NCBI GenBank assembly: GCA_030549205.1
Contig: JAUKTV010000012.1
Location: 372,001-436,000 of the forward strand
DNA length: 64,000 bases
Origin: Apiosordaria backusii
Taxonomy: Eukaryota; Ascomycota; Sordariomycetes; Sordariales; Lasiosphaeriaceae
Direction: 5' to 3'
Shown here: positions 21,661 through 34,345 of the stretch, in pieces
Layout: each line of letters begins with the position of its first letter
Position numbering within the stretch: position 1 is the stretch's first letter
The notes under the pieces: generated by a model
What the model was told of the DNA's origin: nothing
The model's input: the letters and a program-made list of their open reading frames with translations, nothing else
Databases searched by the model: none
Program-made: the position numbers and the translations under genes

Positions 21661-23800
21661 TTTGAAGGTTGTTGTGAGGGGTGCTTGTCAAGGCTGGGAG
21701 AGTGTTGAGCGAGGTAGAAAGGCTGTTGAATGAAGAGCTGTGAGGAGTGATGAAGAAAGATTTGGGATGATGATGGAGGATGAGAGGCCTCTTTATACAC
21801 AGACTTTTGAGCCCAGGTTCGTCTACCGGTCACCGGCTCTCTGCGATATTGACTCGTTCAAAATCTGAAAGGCGCAGTTGCCGCGCAGAGGTCTGTCTAG
21901 GGATGCTCGAAGCCGCAGCTTGCCAAGCATCGCGAAGATCAACAACAGGGTGGTTCCTGGCATGGACAGGGTACCATCGAGGGATACTACCCGAGGATCG
22001 TGAACTAGACTTAGACGGGTTAGCTACTCTATTGTTATGACGAATGTCCAAATGCCGGTGCATCACGGTAAGGCCCATTGAGATTGGCTAGTATGATCTC
22101 CGAAGTGCTCCTCGCCAGCCCAACACCCATTTTGAAGCCATGATTTTGAGGTGTATGTTGCACTGCGTTCTCCAAGCGCACAACAGGTTGGTTTTGCTTG
22201 CCTCTGATCTTGTGGAACACCTTCGTGGAAGTTGCACAACGTCTGCTGTGTTTGACGTATGGCAACATCTCCCTCACGAACCGAACTGGCAAACAACTGA
22301 TCGTTCATTTGAGACACGGCTCGGCACCCAGCGATTTCGATCGCAGAGCTCGGAATCGCACTAGTTGAGACATGCCTTTGTGCCGGGTCCAGTCCCATCG
22401 TCATGCCTGAGTTGACTCTTCCGAACGATATTCATGCCAACGAGCCACCGAGACTGGTATAGCTGAGAAACTGGCAAGGACATACCCGCAACAGGGCCGA
22501 CTGGACAAGAGATCGCAGGGTGTGGAGTGGATGGATATCAAGCTCCATGCCCCATTCCGCATCTTCAAAAGAAATGTGATACCTCCAACCGCAAAAGCCA
22601 ATTCAACGATTGGCATCTGGCAGTGGCATTGCAGACGATGGGGCTGAAAAGCTTGGACCAAAACGCTAGTCCCAAAAATCCCCATGTCGTCCAAAAATCC
22701 CCATGTCGTCATGCCTCGACGGTCGAATTCCACTACCGGGCCATCTTCCGCAGCGTCTCCAGAAACATAGGGGTCACCCTGGGGCTACACTAAACCCAAT
22801 TCAACTAATGAACTGGTCAACCACTGGTCAACCCTCATCTCAATAACTCCGGCTGTGCCCGGCAAGGCCCGCGAAGCTTGATTCATGTCTACATAAAGGT
22901 CGCGGCTTTTCCTCTTGGGCACTAGCCCGGCCGTCAAGGTTGGTTGGTTTTGCTCGACAAGCGCCGATGAAGCCCTCAAGCCCATGGCAGCAGCAATCGA
23001 GTGTCCACAGCCCGATCGATCTATTGAGCCCTGTCTGCATGCGTGAACTGTACGCCAAGGGAACGCCACATGTTTCGGGGATCGGGTTCCGAGCGCTTGG
23101 ATGCGTCTCGCTGAATGCGGCCAACCGGTACAAGATCCGCCATGCTCTGGCCAATGGCTATCGGGAATTGGGTTCTTCTTGGGGTTCAACAACTCAAGCG
23201 GGTACCTAGGCAGGTTATCTCCCTTCAAGTGTATGGCAAGTCACGGCACTTCGTGTTTTCTGTGGACAGCCTCTTACAGGATCTCATTCGTGACTTTGAG
23301 AGAAAGTGGTGGTCAAAAAGCGCCTTCTGGCGATGGTACAATCTGTTGGATGCGAGACATTTAGGTAATGAGAGTCGTGTATTCATCTTCATTGGGTAGC
23401 TGCGTTTCTACGGGTGTGATCCGGAAGGGAATCCCACATCGGATGGTGTCGAACAAAGACGCGGTGATGATTGTGGGAGATCGTTGAGTGTCCTGGAGAA
23501 GAAAGAAGGGCTCTGGTGGCGGTCAGAAAGTTGGAGATGAAGCTAAGATAGACAGTGTGGCTTTGATGCCAAATCATCATGCAAAGAGGAAAAGCCTGTG
23601 GGAAGCCAGTTACTGCACAGAAGGTACCTGGTAGTGCAGGACATGTATGTTTTCAGATGGTGGGTATCTATGGATATTGTCAGCAACCTTGGACATCTGA
23701 GAAGGTAGACTGGTGATGTACTAATGATATTGTAAGAAGTAATGAAAGTGAATTGCTATTGTGATGTACATGCAGGGGTATCCTTGACGCTTAAATATGT
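21661..23800. other. 2.1-kb stretch without a convincing gene
   Basis: Several 70-150 aa frames overlap on both strands (for example minus 22733-22401 and 23228-22785) without recognisable domains, signal peptides or intron pattern. A 21-bp tandem duplication (CCAAAAATCCCCATGTCGT unit) lies at about 22663-22709. The 21661-21830 part is the HsbA-like promoter. Confidence 0.45.
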
Positions 23801-25368
23801 TCAGTTATCGTTCTCAGCATTCCCTGCAGCTGACACATGAATTTGCCAGTAACTCCTCCAATCCCACCACTCCCCCTTCTCTTCCCATGCCTGCTGATTA
23901 TCACCTTGTCCAGGCTTCCACATACCCAAACCCGAGCCAGCATCGTACTGGGGAAATTCGGCCTTCTCAGCAAGCAACCCTCTTGTCTTTCCATCGCCCA
24001 AAAACGCCAAGAAGTCCTCAGCAACGTGAACATACTGTCTCAGACCTTGATACACGTCAATCGTCGCTCCAGTGGTGAAGCTCAAGATCCAAGGTTCAAG
24101 GAGCGGTGCGTCCGTAACGCTCGGATGTGAAGTCCCTAGCGAAGTCATGAACCAGGTCGGATTTCCCCGCTCATTATTCTCCTCCACGATCTCCTTGACG
24201 GTATCGAAATGAGCCCTTCCATAAAAGATACTCGTATGACTGCTCCAAGAGTTGCTATGTACGACAAGCATCGGCACGTTGATATCCCGATTTAGCGGCC
24301 CGCTCTGCTTTCCAGGATCGAGGATAATCGCTCCTTTGAACGGCCTCATTGCTGTCGGCCCTCCTCTCAGAGCCTGCATCGCACCAGTGGCGCCGTAACT
24401 GTGTCCCGCGACGATCATCTCTTCCGTGTTCAACCGTCCCGCCCAGTTGACCAAATCCACACCTTCACGTCTGGGATTCAGCTCGTAAACATCGGAGCCT
24501 CGTCCAGAGTTGATAAGCTTCATCACCCTCACCGCTTCCTCAATCTCGGCTTCTCGGAAGTTGAGCTGCGCCTTGTGGAAGTCTTCCACGCTCAGCTCCT
24601 TGCCGTCGGCAGTTTCCACTTCAGACTCGTCAAAGATCAACCTCTTCTGCTTTGGGAGTCCCTTCTTCATGATCATGCTTCCTGGGCAAGACCCGTCGCG
24701 GTGCTCCAGCATGACAACTACGTATCCTCTTGCTGCCAATTCTCCGGCATAATGAGAGTAATCCGTCCGGCTGGAGACTGTACCATGAGAAAAGACAATG
24801 ACCGGGTGCCCGCTCACTTGCCGTTGCAGTACCTGCTCTTGCGTCTCCGCCTTGTCCCATGACGTTGCAAATTTGGCATATTTCGTCGCGGTGTCGCTTA
24901 GCGGGGCATCAACGGCGGCAGGGATGGTGATGCTCCCGGCCAAAGTGCGAAGAGCAACCTCGAATATTTTATCTGTCAGCCAGTTGCTGATGTGCGCTGC
25001 CTTGGCATACCCCTGAGCACGGAGAGACAGTGGACGGGGGATCCAAGGGTGGCGCTTGACGCTTGACGACTTGGCTGCGGCGTAGGTGGTGGGGTAGTAA
25101 ACTGTGAAAAGAACCGTTTCCAAGTCAAAGGCGGGACTGGAGGTCCCCTTGAAACGCGCGGTATCGATGGTGCGCGGGGGAGGACGGGCGCTTCAATGTC
25201 GATGGCGCCGACGGCGTAGGGTCCGGTGTGTTCTGGGAGCGGGTGGGCGAAGATTGGTTGGGAGGTGAGCTTGCAGTAAAGGATATAGCTGAGGCCGAGG
25301 AATATAACAATGAAGCGGGTGGTGCGTTTAGGGGCGTGCCCCCCAGCGGTCTCTGGGAATGGCTTCAT
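23801..25368 (-). CDS. PAF-acetylhydrolase-like alpha/beta hydrolase (frameshift near the 5' end)
   Basis: About 522 aa if one base is restored. The N-terminus (25368) has a membrane or signal anchor (RFIVIFLGLSYILYC). GPYAVGAIDIEAPV and, in the next frame, IDTARFKGTSSPAFDLETVL are adjacent blocks of the platelet-activating-factor acetylhydrolase family. The switch lies at about 25174-25187, where one C appears to be missing beside a C5 run. The hydrolase core is intact: VIVFSHGTVSSRTDYSHYA (oxyanion HG), AGHSYGATGAMQAL with the GHSYG nucleophile elbow, ILDPGKQSGPL and a His near TSHPSV. These enzymes release short acyl chains from oxidised or short-chain phospholipids. The fungal substrate is unknown. 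The frame break may be a sequence error. Confidence 0.85.
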
Positions 25369-25783
25369 GGTAGAACGTCTAGGATTCCAGGTATGTGAAT
25401 AGTCACATTTTTGCTATCGATGGAGGAGGCCGGATGGGTTATTGTTGTTTTATGTCAAAAGGTGATCGACGGCTATGATGCAACATGGTGCCCAAGCCAA
25501 GTTTGAACCCAGCTGCCAGGTTTTTCACATCACCGGTGTCACCCAAGGGCCAATTGCATGGGCCATCGAAGAGGGGCGATCCAGAGCGTCGGGATTGGCT
25601 GGGGTGTTTTGAACGACGTCAATTTATTCCTGTTACACTAGTGTATTCCACGGTCAAGGCATATTGTCCGCCTGCTCTCTTTTCCAAGGCACTCGACACG
25701 CACGCAATGCTGCAAAAAGGGCAAGGTCGTTTAACTACACTCGAGGACAGATTCTGCAGCACAAAATATCCAATCATTTCACA
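25369..25783. other. intergenic upstream of tRNA-Gly
   Basis: Only short frames; nothing recognised. Holds the promoter of the minus-strand esterase gene. Confidence 0.5.
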
Positions 25784-25854
25784 GCATCAGTGGTTTAGTG
25801 GTAAAATCCATCGTTGCCATCGATGGGCCCCGTGTTCGATTCACGGCTGATGCA
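25784..25854 (+). tRNA. tRNA-Gly (anticodon GCC)
   Basis: The 71-nt sequence folds as a cloverleaf. The acceptor stem is GCATCAG with CTGATGC plus discriminator A. The D-arm contains TGGTTTAGTGGTAAAAT. The anticodon stem is CATCG/CGATG around the loop TTGCCAT with anticodon GCC at 25816-25818. The T-arm is CCGTG-TTCGATT-CACGG. There is no intron. A T-run follows (ATATTTTT) as a polymerase III terminator. Confidence 0.97.
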
Positions 25855-26631
25855 TATTTTTGCTCCACCAGCACACAAACACATCTCACGGCTTTTTTCA
25901 ATCCCCTTTTCTCATCATTCTCATCTACCGCAGTTACTTCGACACTGCCAGCATGTGTTTGAGTTCCTAGGATTTCCAGCTCACATAGAGCGGTGAGGCT
26001 CTTCTGACCTTCCTGCGACTTTGGGGGCATATGGGGGCCGTTCCAGATGCTCTTGTTCTCTTGGTGTAAGTGGTGGTGCTTGCACTGCGGCGCAGGTTTG
26101 CGTAGGTCAGCAATTGGTCTCGCTAATGTACAAGAGTCTTGTCGCCGCATAATCTTCTTTTCCAACTACCTGCGCGAAGGTGGCTTGGGAGTTACTTCCT
26201 GCCAAGTTAGGACTTATTTTTGAGGTTTTACAGACGCAACATAGGGCGCTGATAGGAGACCGCATTATAGGCGGAGGCGCAGTGGACGAGGGAATTTAGG
26301 AGCATGTATGATCTTGACAGTCTATGTGAGTCCGAGGTTTTCTCTCTATAGGGTACTTGGCGACCTCTTCCGTTCTTTTCCGGTGTCAAATACATCATTA
26401 TAACTTGCCCCCTGCAGCTGTTGTAGTAGAGCTCGGCAAAGAACTAGCCAAGTTACAATGTGGTCGCATTACGAACCTATTAGGTCGTCTTTGAACGACG
26501 GTCAGCGAAATGCCGGTCCAGTTACGAACCACGATACCCTGACGGAGACTGCAATCCACAGTCAATAGCAGAGTAAATCAACATTTCTTTAAGAAGGGGT
26601 GCTTTAAAAAGGACCGGACTACTTGTACCCA
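25855..26631. other. intergenic, 0.78 kb
   Basis: No gene supported. Contains the tRNA 3' flank and the promoter side of the 26632 gene. Confidence 0.5.
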
Positions 26632-28109
26632 ATGAGTCCTAACCCAGCAGTGGCTCCGTACTCCGAAAAGCATGGGGCAGAGGTCTACGGAATTTCAGTG
26701 GCTAACGATAAGGACGTGAAGGTCCCTCGGAGACCATGGTGGAGACACATACTGTCATGCAAGGCACTTTGGACAGTATTGGTCCACATCTTACCAGCGG
26801 GTGTGACGAGCTTTCTCATATTCATCAACTTCAAACCAACATTTTGCGCAAATCAATTCAATGCTTCGGTGATCCGGACTGCGAGGCCGCTCTGTTGGCA
26901 GTACAAGACCCCAGTTCAGGGATTGGCGAGTCGCTGCCCGGAAACGCTTTTGTGAACGTCCGGGCCCCTAATGTGACCAACAACGATAAGCACCCTGTAC
27001 TCGTCATGGCTGGCTTTCCCTATCTCAACCATCAAGAAAACAAAGTCGAGCAAGCTGTCCTTGCCTGTATTGTGATGGCACACTGGATCCCGGCAGCTCC
27101 AGTCAGAGTATCTCTCAACGGAAGTGAGTTCATTGAGGAACTCAGCGGGTACGAAATCAACAGTCCTGATGACGTCCGTGATGGAGCGAGGATGGTCAAG
27201 ATCACCGATGGCTGGTTACCATATCTCAACCGGGTCCTGGAGGCCGATGTTGAGAGTCAGAACGACACGGAAACCAGCAATTCGTCACGACTTTCCAATG
27301 CCAAACAAGTCATTGACAGACTTATAGCCGCGGCATTGACGACCGCCGGGCTCAGCAATGGAACTGCAGTGTCCGTCTTCGGGCCGGGAGCCGGAAATGC
27401 GGCGCCTGGACTCGATTTTGACAAGATGCGCAATTCCAAGGACACTGAAGATTTCACACTTTTCAGCACCAGAGCCTTTGTTGAGAAGCTTCTTAGCGCC
27501 GTCTTTGTAGATGGGCTTGCACGGGTGCAATCACATGGCCATAGCCAGCTGACAATTTCGTCTAACGACACAGCCATAGTGGCGACACACTTGGACTTAC
27601 AGGCAGGGCCTATGACAGAGGACCTGGTGCTAGACCGGTCAAACGGCACAGGTGTCGCGCGTCAGGGCAAACACACCCAAGTCCTTAATTACACTCTAGA
27701 GTGGACGAAAGAGCAGTTCCAGCAGCGCGTCCACTTTCCGCTGGAAGCGGAGCAATATGGCTATGGTTTCGGCAAGCCCACGGAAGGCATGAAGTTTGCC
27801 CTCGCTGTCATGTACACCTACCTCCTCATCCTCTTGGTCTGCATAATCTGGCTTCTTCCTGCATTTCTCTTCGGAAAGAACAGAGGAGCAAGAATCAACA
27901 ACTCATGGGGTGACCTGCAAAACCTTTTAGTGTTAGCTTGGAACTCGGAGTCACATGTCACCGTGGCCGGGAGAGGTGCTGACAAGAAGATATGGGATAT
28001 CCCCACCGCGATACAGGAAGGGCACAGCACTATAAGGGAAAAGTTCGAATTAGTGGGCCGTGACAGGGTTGGGAAAGAGGCACTGATACAGGATACATCC
28101 TATCCTTAG
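26632..28109 (+). CDS. fungal membrane protein, N- and C-terminal parts in different frames
   Basis: The N-terminal frame from ATG 26632 encodes a hydrophilic start, then WWRHILSCKALWTVLVHILPAG and a membrane segment ending FLIFINFKPTF. The following frame, offset by one missing base and open from about 26850 to the TAG at 28107-28109, encodes about 410 aa. This part has many N-glycosylation sites, a second membrane segment (FALAVMYTYLLILLVCIIWLLPAFLF) and a cytosolic tail. That two-anchor layout resembles large multi-pass fungal membrane proteins whose middle transmembrane part would be missing here. The junction near 26840-26870 is not a clean intron. Either a base was lost (TTTT run at 26842-26845) or an internal deletion joined two frames. 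Function unknown. Confidence 0.6.
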
Positions 28110-28563
28110 AGCTATCTGGATGGTAAAGATCGTATCAACTGAATAATGTAGACTCCATTTTCCAGCCACTTGCTTCTAGCTGGAGAATATTAAAAACCGC
28201 CAAAGCTGAGGTTGCAGCCTACAAAGCTCCGATCAATGACTGTCCAGGCTGGGATCAAAACCGAAAAAGCTCAGACCAAAAGGCAAAAAAGCTCAGATCA
28301 AAAACCTCCAAAGCTGAGACTGGAGACATCCCTACCAAACTGAGACAATCAACACCAAAACCAACATCGGATCTCCAACCAAGGTGAATAACAAGATATT
28401 CCCCCAAAAGGAGTGTGTATATATTCTCTGCCTTTCCAACCCGTCCCACATTCCTTCCATTACGTCAAAGCCCATCCAAAAAGAAATCCCAACCCAGTCA
28501 GATTCATTATCATCATCAACCCGCTACCCAGTCACCCCTCCCTTCTGACTCATCATTCACCCC
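28110..28563. other. intergenic with a short degenerate repeat
   Basis: Around 28255-28320 the motif AAAGCTCAGA(C/T)CAAAA recurs two to three times in degenerate form (AAAAAGCTCAGACC, AAAAAGCTCAGATC, CCAAAGCTGAGAC). No gene is supported. Confidence 0.5.
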
Positions 28564-29071
28564 TTACTGCCCAGTATAAGGATTAACCCACGGCCTGCAC
28601 TTATTCGCCGCGCAGAACCCATTGCAACAAGGCCCAACATACTGCCCATTCCGATAGCAGTCCCCATACACAGGCAAGCAAAAGCCCTGGCACCGCACAG
28701 ATCTAATCGGCTGCGGCGGGCCGACAAAGAGCTGGTTCAGACCACCCGAGGAGATGCTCGGCTGCAGAGCCTTTTGTCCGTCGGTGGTGAAGGTGCAGAA
28801 GCTGGAGATCAAGTAGGAGGACTCGATGATGGAGACGGACAAGGCGTTGTCTGGCACAGTCATGTTAGTATCGGCCAGGTTGCCAGAGAAAATGAGGGCG
28901 CATACTGGTGAGAACCTCCTGCCCATTAGCAGGGAAGGTAAGGGAATAGCTAGCGGGACCACCACGGAAGGTAATCGAGACAGTCTGCACATCGCGCTCC
29001 TCGATAGCAGGAGTGGGTGTTGCTGATGCCAACCCAACAAGGGCGGCGGTGAGGAAGGTGAGGTATTTCAT
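28564..29071 (-). CDS. small secreted protein with knottin-like C-terminal cysteine motif
   Basis: Two exons, 29071-28906 and 28850-28564, give 150 aa; the intron has GTATGC, a GATACTAACATG branch and CAG. The N-terminus is a signal peptide (MKYLTFLTAALVGLASA) followed by a short propeptide-like stretch ending EERDV. A beta-rich middle (about residues 30-100) contains SIIESSYLISSFCTF. The last 40 residues show the spacing C-X3-C-X6-C-X9-CC-X3-C-X4-C. The last six cysteines fit the inhibitor cystine-knot arrangement. I do not know its role. Secreted fungal proteins of this shape include effectors, antimicrobial proteins and protease inhibitors, and sequence alone cannot choose between them. 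Confidence 0.85.
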
Positions 29072-30215
29072 TGTTTGTATGTCCTCAAGTGAAGTGTGAT
29101 GTTGTAATCTTTGTCGTGGATGTTGTAATCTGCTCTGCCAGTTTCTCCTCCCCTTCAAAGCGGGAGACAACACCCCCTTTTATATTCATTTCCTCCCACT
29201 ATATCCAAGATACCGAACGCACTCCATCGGGTGACCTGACCCATGATCTTCATCCATCCACCTCACCGATCCCACTCCGACCCGACCAACCTGACACTAG
29301 CACGCATATCCCCTCAACCGGGATCCCAAAGTCAGACTTCCATCCCATCCAAAATCGCCTGCCTTAAGGTCGGGTGTCACAGTCAGAGACCCAAATCAAT
29401 AGTTCAGCTCAACACGATGTCACCTCTTCGGCTGGATCGCTAGGGTAGAAATGCGACCACGGAAAACAACAAAACGTGGAATACGAGGCAGTGCGTCAAT
29501 CGCTGGCTTGGCATTGGGTGGAGTGTCCCGTCACACAACACAACCTTTCCCACTTAACACCTTCCCATCACCTCAGCTGACCACGTGCATCCTTCTCTTT
29601 GACTCGGTTCCAGAACTCCTCCATCATTATCTGTTGTGAAAAGTGAATTGTTCGTAATGCCATCTGGCTAGTCTATGTCAGACCACGCTTGCTTCTCTCT
29701 AAGGTCCGATCCGCATTTAGTTCTTCTCCCACAATTTATTTTCGGTAACATTTCCCCCTCAACCAATCGCGAATTTTGACGTACTACCTTCCAACCAGTC
29801 ACAATCAACGCCCCCCGGCCCGCCATCGGAAAAATACCACCCACTCACCAGCCCTATCACTGCATCAAACACACCCTGTACCACCGCTCATGTCTCTCAT
29901 TGCCAAGAAAGTGCTCATAACTTCATCCACCAAATATCGAGGAGCATATCCCCCGGCTAACACAGCATAGGTACCGAACACAACATATGTCAATCCCCAG
30001 AAACAAGCTAGACCGGCTGCATAGGCACCCGTCGATCATCGAATTTCCCCGCTGTGCGCCTCTGCCATAGTGCATCTCTATACGAAGAGCCCCATCTCCC
30101 TCATTGGTCAACCCCCAGCACCGTGGCTTTCGTAAGACGGCATATCCTCTCTCCAGACCGCCCATACCCCAGATAAATGATGCTCGGATTTCGGGTCGTC
30201 GGTACTAGTGTAGTA
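29072..30215. other. intergenic, 1.1 kb
   Basis: C/A-rich sequence with no supported gene. The 29072-29180 part is the leader/promoter of the small secreted protein gene, with TTTTATATTCATT at about 29177 as a possible TATA-like element on the plus strand. Confidence 0.45.
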
Positions 30216-30457
30216 CAGTATTGACGTGGTTTGTTTGTCTAGAGTGTACCTTTGGTGGAGAATTTCAGGGGGGTTTTAACCACTGAGAAATGCTACCGAG
30301 ATGCCAGAAAAACGGCTGTCCAGGGTTTTCTCTCGCTTGCCAGGGTCTTTTCTGAATATACCCGTTTTTCTGTGCAGTGTATGGTTAGATAATTGCCAGA
30401 GTCGTCGATAGCGGGCTTGGCTGTACCGCGCTAGACAAACAAACCAGGTCAATACCA
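30216..30457. mobile_element. MITE with about 35-bp inverted termini and TA flanks
   Basis: The left end (about 30216-30248) and right end (about 30423-30457) are inverted copies sharing GGTTTGTTTGTCTAG and GTATTGAC, with a few mismatches. TA dinucleotides sit immediately outside both ends, as expected for Tc1/mariner/pogo-type insertion. The roughly 240-bp element has no transposase and is non-autonomous. No second copy is in this window. Confidence 0.8.
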
Positions 30458-30797
30458 TACTATATAGGGCAGGGAATGCTTAAATTTGACATGTTATTCG
30501 TCGGCACTGCCTGCTGCCTTGTCAAAGTTCGGTAACCGAGGAGATGATGATCAAGATCAGGTGCCCATCCTTCGTGTTGTGCTCGCGATAACCAAATGCA
30601 GGAATTCCGAGGGAAGAGTGCTGCTGTGATATCATCGTCACAAAAGATCGCCGTTGTCAGGAAAAAGAGCTGGCAGACCAAAGTTCACACAAGTCATAAC
30701 AAAAAAGGGAATAAGAATGCCAAGAAAAACAATGCATTGTTGCTTAAGAACCAAAAAGGGGTATTGATCAACACCAAACAAACCACCCAGCCCAACT
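30458..30797. other. 3' flank of the ABCG gene
   Basis: A-rich at 30690-30800. No gene supported. Confidence 0.5.
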
Positions 30798-33700
30798 CTA
30801 AATCCTCATTTTTGTTCCCCATAGCAGCCCAACAAACGCCAAAATCCGGTATATCGTCCCAATAGCCACCAAAATCCCCATATTCTTCCACAACCCATCC
30901 AGACGAAACCCCGTCATAAAAGCCGCCGACTCAATGTCATAGAGATACCCCAGAGGTGACACAAGCTGCCCAAAATAAATCTCCGCCAGCCACACGCCAG
31001 GACTCGCCCTCCACAACCACTCCATCTTCCTATTTCAGCTCTCCGTTAGCATTTGTAACAACAACCATCAAAATGTGAAACACAACACCACCCCAAAGAA
31101 AAAAAAGAAAAAAGAAAAACTCACCAATTCCTCACACTACTCAACGGCGGCGCAGCCCCGCTCAAAATCCCCACAATCAGCGCAATCATCGTCGCAAAAA
31201 GCGGCGCATCCTCCCTCTTCACCACCATGCTAATCCCACTCGCCAGCCCAAAAATACAGTAAAAATACCACAAGTTCGCCACGAACCCCAACCCCCACCC
31301 CATAATCGGCGTGCTCAGCAACCACAGCGGCACCGTAAAGTGCATGCACGCCATCCCCATCCTCGGCAACACGGACACGCTCTTTGCCAAAAAATACGCC
31401 ACTCTTGAATGCCCCGCCTCCGCCTCCCTCCTGTGCAGCAGCATCTCCTCGGAAAACACCCTCACCCCCGGCGCGGCTGAGACAAGCCCTATCGCGATGG
31501 CCGTCAGGAGCGCCATTTCCGGGGCTGACTTGAAGTCGGATGCCGTAGAGAGAATCTCATAGGGTCTGTGATACAACCCCATGAATAATACCCCGTTTTT
31601 GGCGTTTTCTGCTAGACCCAACAAAAACCCGGCAAGGGTGGCAAGCCCGACTTCGAACCAAAAGACGGAGAGGTTGCGGTATTGCTGGAGGAACGCCCGG
31701 GAGAGGCAGAGGGTGAATTGTTTCAAGCGGGAGGCTCCGCGTTGTTTGAGCAGGCGACCGAGGGGTGCTTTGCTTGCAGTGAGATTGCCCACTGCCAACA
31801 CAGAAGCACTGCTCAGACGGAGTTTGGACTTGGCATTATCAAAGTGCAGTGAAAAAGGTGACACCGGTCTCACAACCGACACTACTCGCGTGTCTGCCCG
31901 GTCGTTACCACTCTCATCGTCACCCGCAGTCGAAGAACCACTGTCAGGGCTGCCAGGCCGAGACACCTCAATAGTTGGCACCGCCGGGCTCCTCTGCACC
32001 TCCCTCCGAGAAGCAACCCAATCAGCAATCAGCGCATCCTTCGAAATGTCCCCCGACTTCTTGTACGCCCTTCCATTCCCAGTAATGATATCCGTCACCA
32101 CGTCACCATAGTTGGCATGTTTCGGAAAGATGTAACCAAACTTCTCGAAGAAGGGCTGAACGCCTGACTCAGGCCCTTCGTAGAGCTGCTGCCCATTGGC
32201 CAACAAAATCAGGTCGTCCAACATCTCGAAGATCTCCATGCGGGGTTGATGAATGATGGTGATGACAGAGATACCAAGTCGGGCAATAGCCTTGAGCGTA
32301 CGCATGATCGAACTCGCTGCCGTGGCGTCAAGACCGGATGTTGGCTCGTCCAAGAATATCGCCATTGGTGCTGCGGCGAGTTCCATACCGATGCTGACAC
32401 GCTTTCGCTGACCGCCGCTGATAACAGGCTTGCCAACACTTCCAACCAGAGAATCCCGCACATGAGACAGTTCGAGGCAGTCAATGATAGCAGCGACGTG
32501 GTTCTCAATCTCCGGAGAGGTCCAGGTGTGAGGAAGACGGATGCGTGCGGAGTGCATGATGTTCTCTCTTACTGTCAGCTCGGGCAGAACAATGTCGTCT
32601 TGGGGAACATAGCCGATCAGCTTCTTGTACCGCGCCAGCTTTCCCGGCACACCATTGACTTCCACCCTGCCGTGAGTGTACTCGATCTTACCCATGAGCA
32701 CATTGACAAATGTTGACTTGCCCGCTCCAGAGCCTCCCATGACCGCGGTGAGTGTGCCACTTCGGATGGAACCGGTGATATCTTGGAGAATGGGGCGGTT
32801 GCTTCCTTTGGGTTGGAAGGCAAGCTGAGAATAACCAAACGACATACCAATTTCTGAAGCATCGGTTGCCTTGCGCATAGAATCAATGAATGCACGAATC
32901 TGAGGCGGGAGATTCTTCTCCAAGTCTTCTCCTTGTGGGCTCATGATGCCGTCATTGTTTCTGTAGGACTGTGCAGGCATAACCAAAGCTTCTTGGAAAC
33001 CTGCCCAAACATCTCCCCTGCCCGGTGGTAAAGGAGTACCGACAGCCGACATCTCATGGTCCATATTGTGCAACCTTTTGCCCTCCTCAGAAATTCTCTT
33101 GTATTTCCGCCGGGTTACCGCTCTTGCTAATCCAGCGACAGCTGACTGTGGCTTCTTGGAGAGGCTGCTTTGGTGTACCTGTGCGCTCGACGACAAACGA
33201 CTGCGAAATCGAAGGATGATTATACCGATAATAATCAAGATATCGAGAGCAATCAGGACGCCAAGAGGAATGAGATACCGTTCGAAGGAGGAGCCCTCGG
33301 GGCAGTGGCTGCCGACGGCGCATGGTGTTGGCGTTGCTGCTCCAGGCTGACAATAGTGGCCTGCTGGGCAGTTGAATGTTGCCTTGCCTCCTGGAGGGCA
33401 GTACTTCCCCGCTTGGCAGATTATCGGTTCAAACGGCCCCATCCCGATGTTGATGCCATCGAGGGCGCATGCGTGGTATCCAAGGCGAGCCATCTGGCAT
33501 TCCGCAAAGGGAGGGCAAAACTGGGGTAGCGAGTTGACGGTGTTATTCTGGCCTGCTCAGAATGATGTTAGCAAGGTGATAGCTCCCACATACAGCAGTG
33601 GAAACTGACATTGGAACCCAGGAAGACATCCCCTCGTCTGCCAGTCCGCCACATCCTGCAGCCTCAAGGGCACTGCGCCAGGTCTCCAGCATGGTGCTGC

Positions 33701-34345
33701 GTCCACCGGGGCTTCACCCCGATCTCCTTGCTCTGCAGCCCGGTAATACGATGTCGAAAACGAGGTGCGGTTCTCTCCAGTGCACGCCTGATCCCAGACA
33801 CTCAAACCGTCAGTCCCCGGAACCAAAGACGAGGAATCCGGGTCCCATCGGAGCGGGTGCTCTCGCAAAGGAGGGTTGGATCCATCGTTCATCGGCAATT
33901 CCAAGACTCTCCGAGCGTCCTTCCCATCATTGTTGACTGGCTTGAACCACTTCCCCGATGTTAGGTCAACATCAGCCACCGTTTGATTCCCCGAGCATCG
34001 CCACAAGAGTGCGCCCGCTTCGTCTCCCGATGTCGCTGGGTTGGTCTCGCGACGACATAGACATGCTTCAGTGTCGAGAAATGTTGGCCCGATTGGCGGG
34101 TGCAGTGGGAGAAAGGGAACTTGAAGGTCGTTGGCGATGTCCCTCTGAGGGCCCCCAAACCATTGGCCCTTTGCAACGGCAGTAGCTGACGGATCGAATA
34201 GTGGACGGACCCGAATAGACGGTGTATGGGTGTTATGGCTAGCACTAACGGTTGAATCTAACAGTGGTCGAATATGAATTCCTTGCGTGTGTGTTGGTTC
34301 AGTCCCCGCTGCGTTGGCGCTCGAAGATCTCGTTCTAGTTGTCAT
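30798..34345 (-). CDS. ABCG half-transporter with long N-terminal ectodomain (ABCG24/28-like)
   Basis: Three exons, 34345-33610, 33552-31125 and 31029-30798, give 1131 aa; the first junction restores CQNNTVNSLPQFC. The N-terminal part is hydrophilic and Cys-containing, followed by a Cys-rich EGF-like stretch (CQAGKYCPPGGKATFNCPAG) and a membrane segment (YLIPLGVLIALDILIIIGIIIL). The nucleotide-binding domain has Walker A (MGGSGAGKST), signature VSGGQRKRVSIG and Walker B IFLDEPTSGLD. The C-terminal multi-span domain begins near LFLGLAENAKNG. This order (ectodomain, NBD, TMD) matches plant and fungal ABCG24/28-type proteins. Substrate unknown; lipids or surface compounds are usual for ABCG. No clear signal peptide precedes the ectodomain, so another upstream exon is possible. 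Confidence 0.93.

Noticed and set aside
22035..23228. Open frames of 74-147 aa on both strands
   Set aside because: No domain, signal peptide, splice pattern or consistent strand bias.
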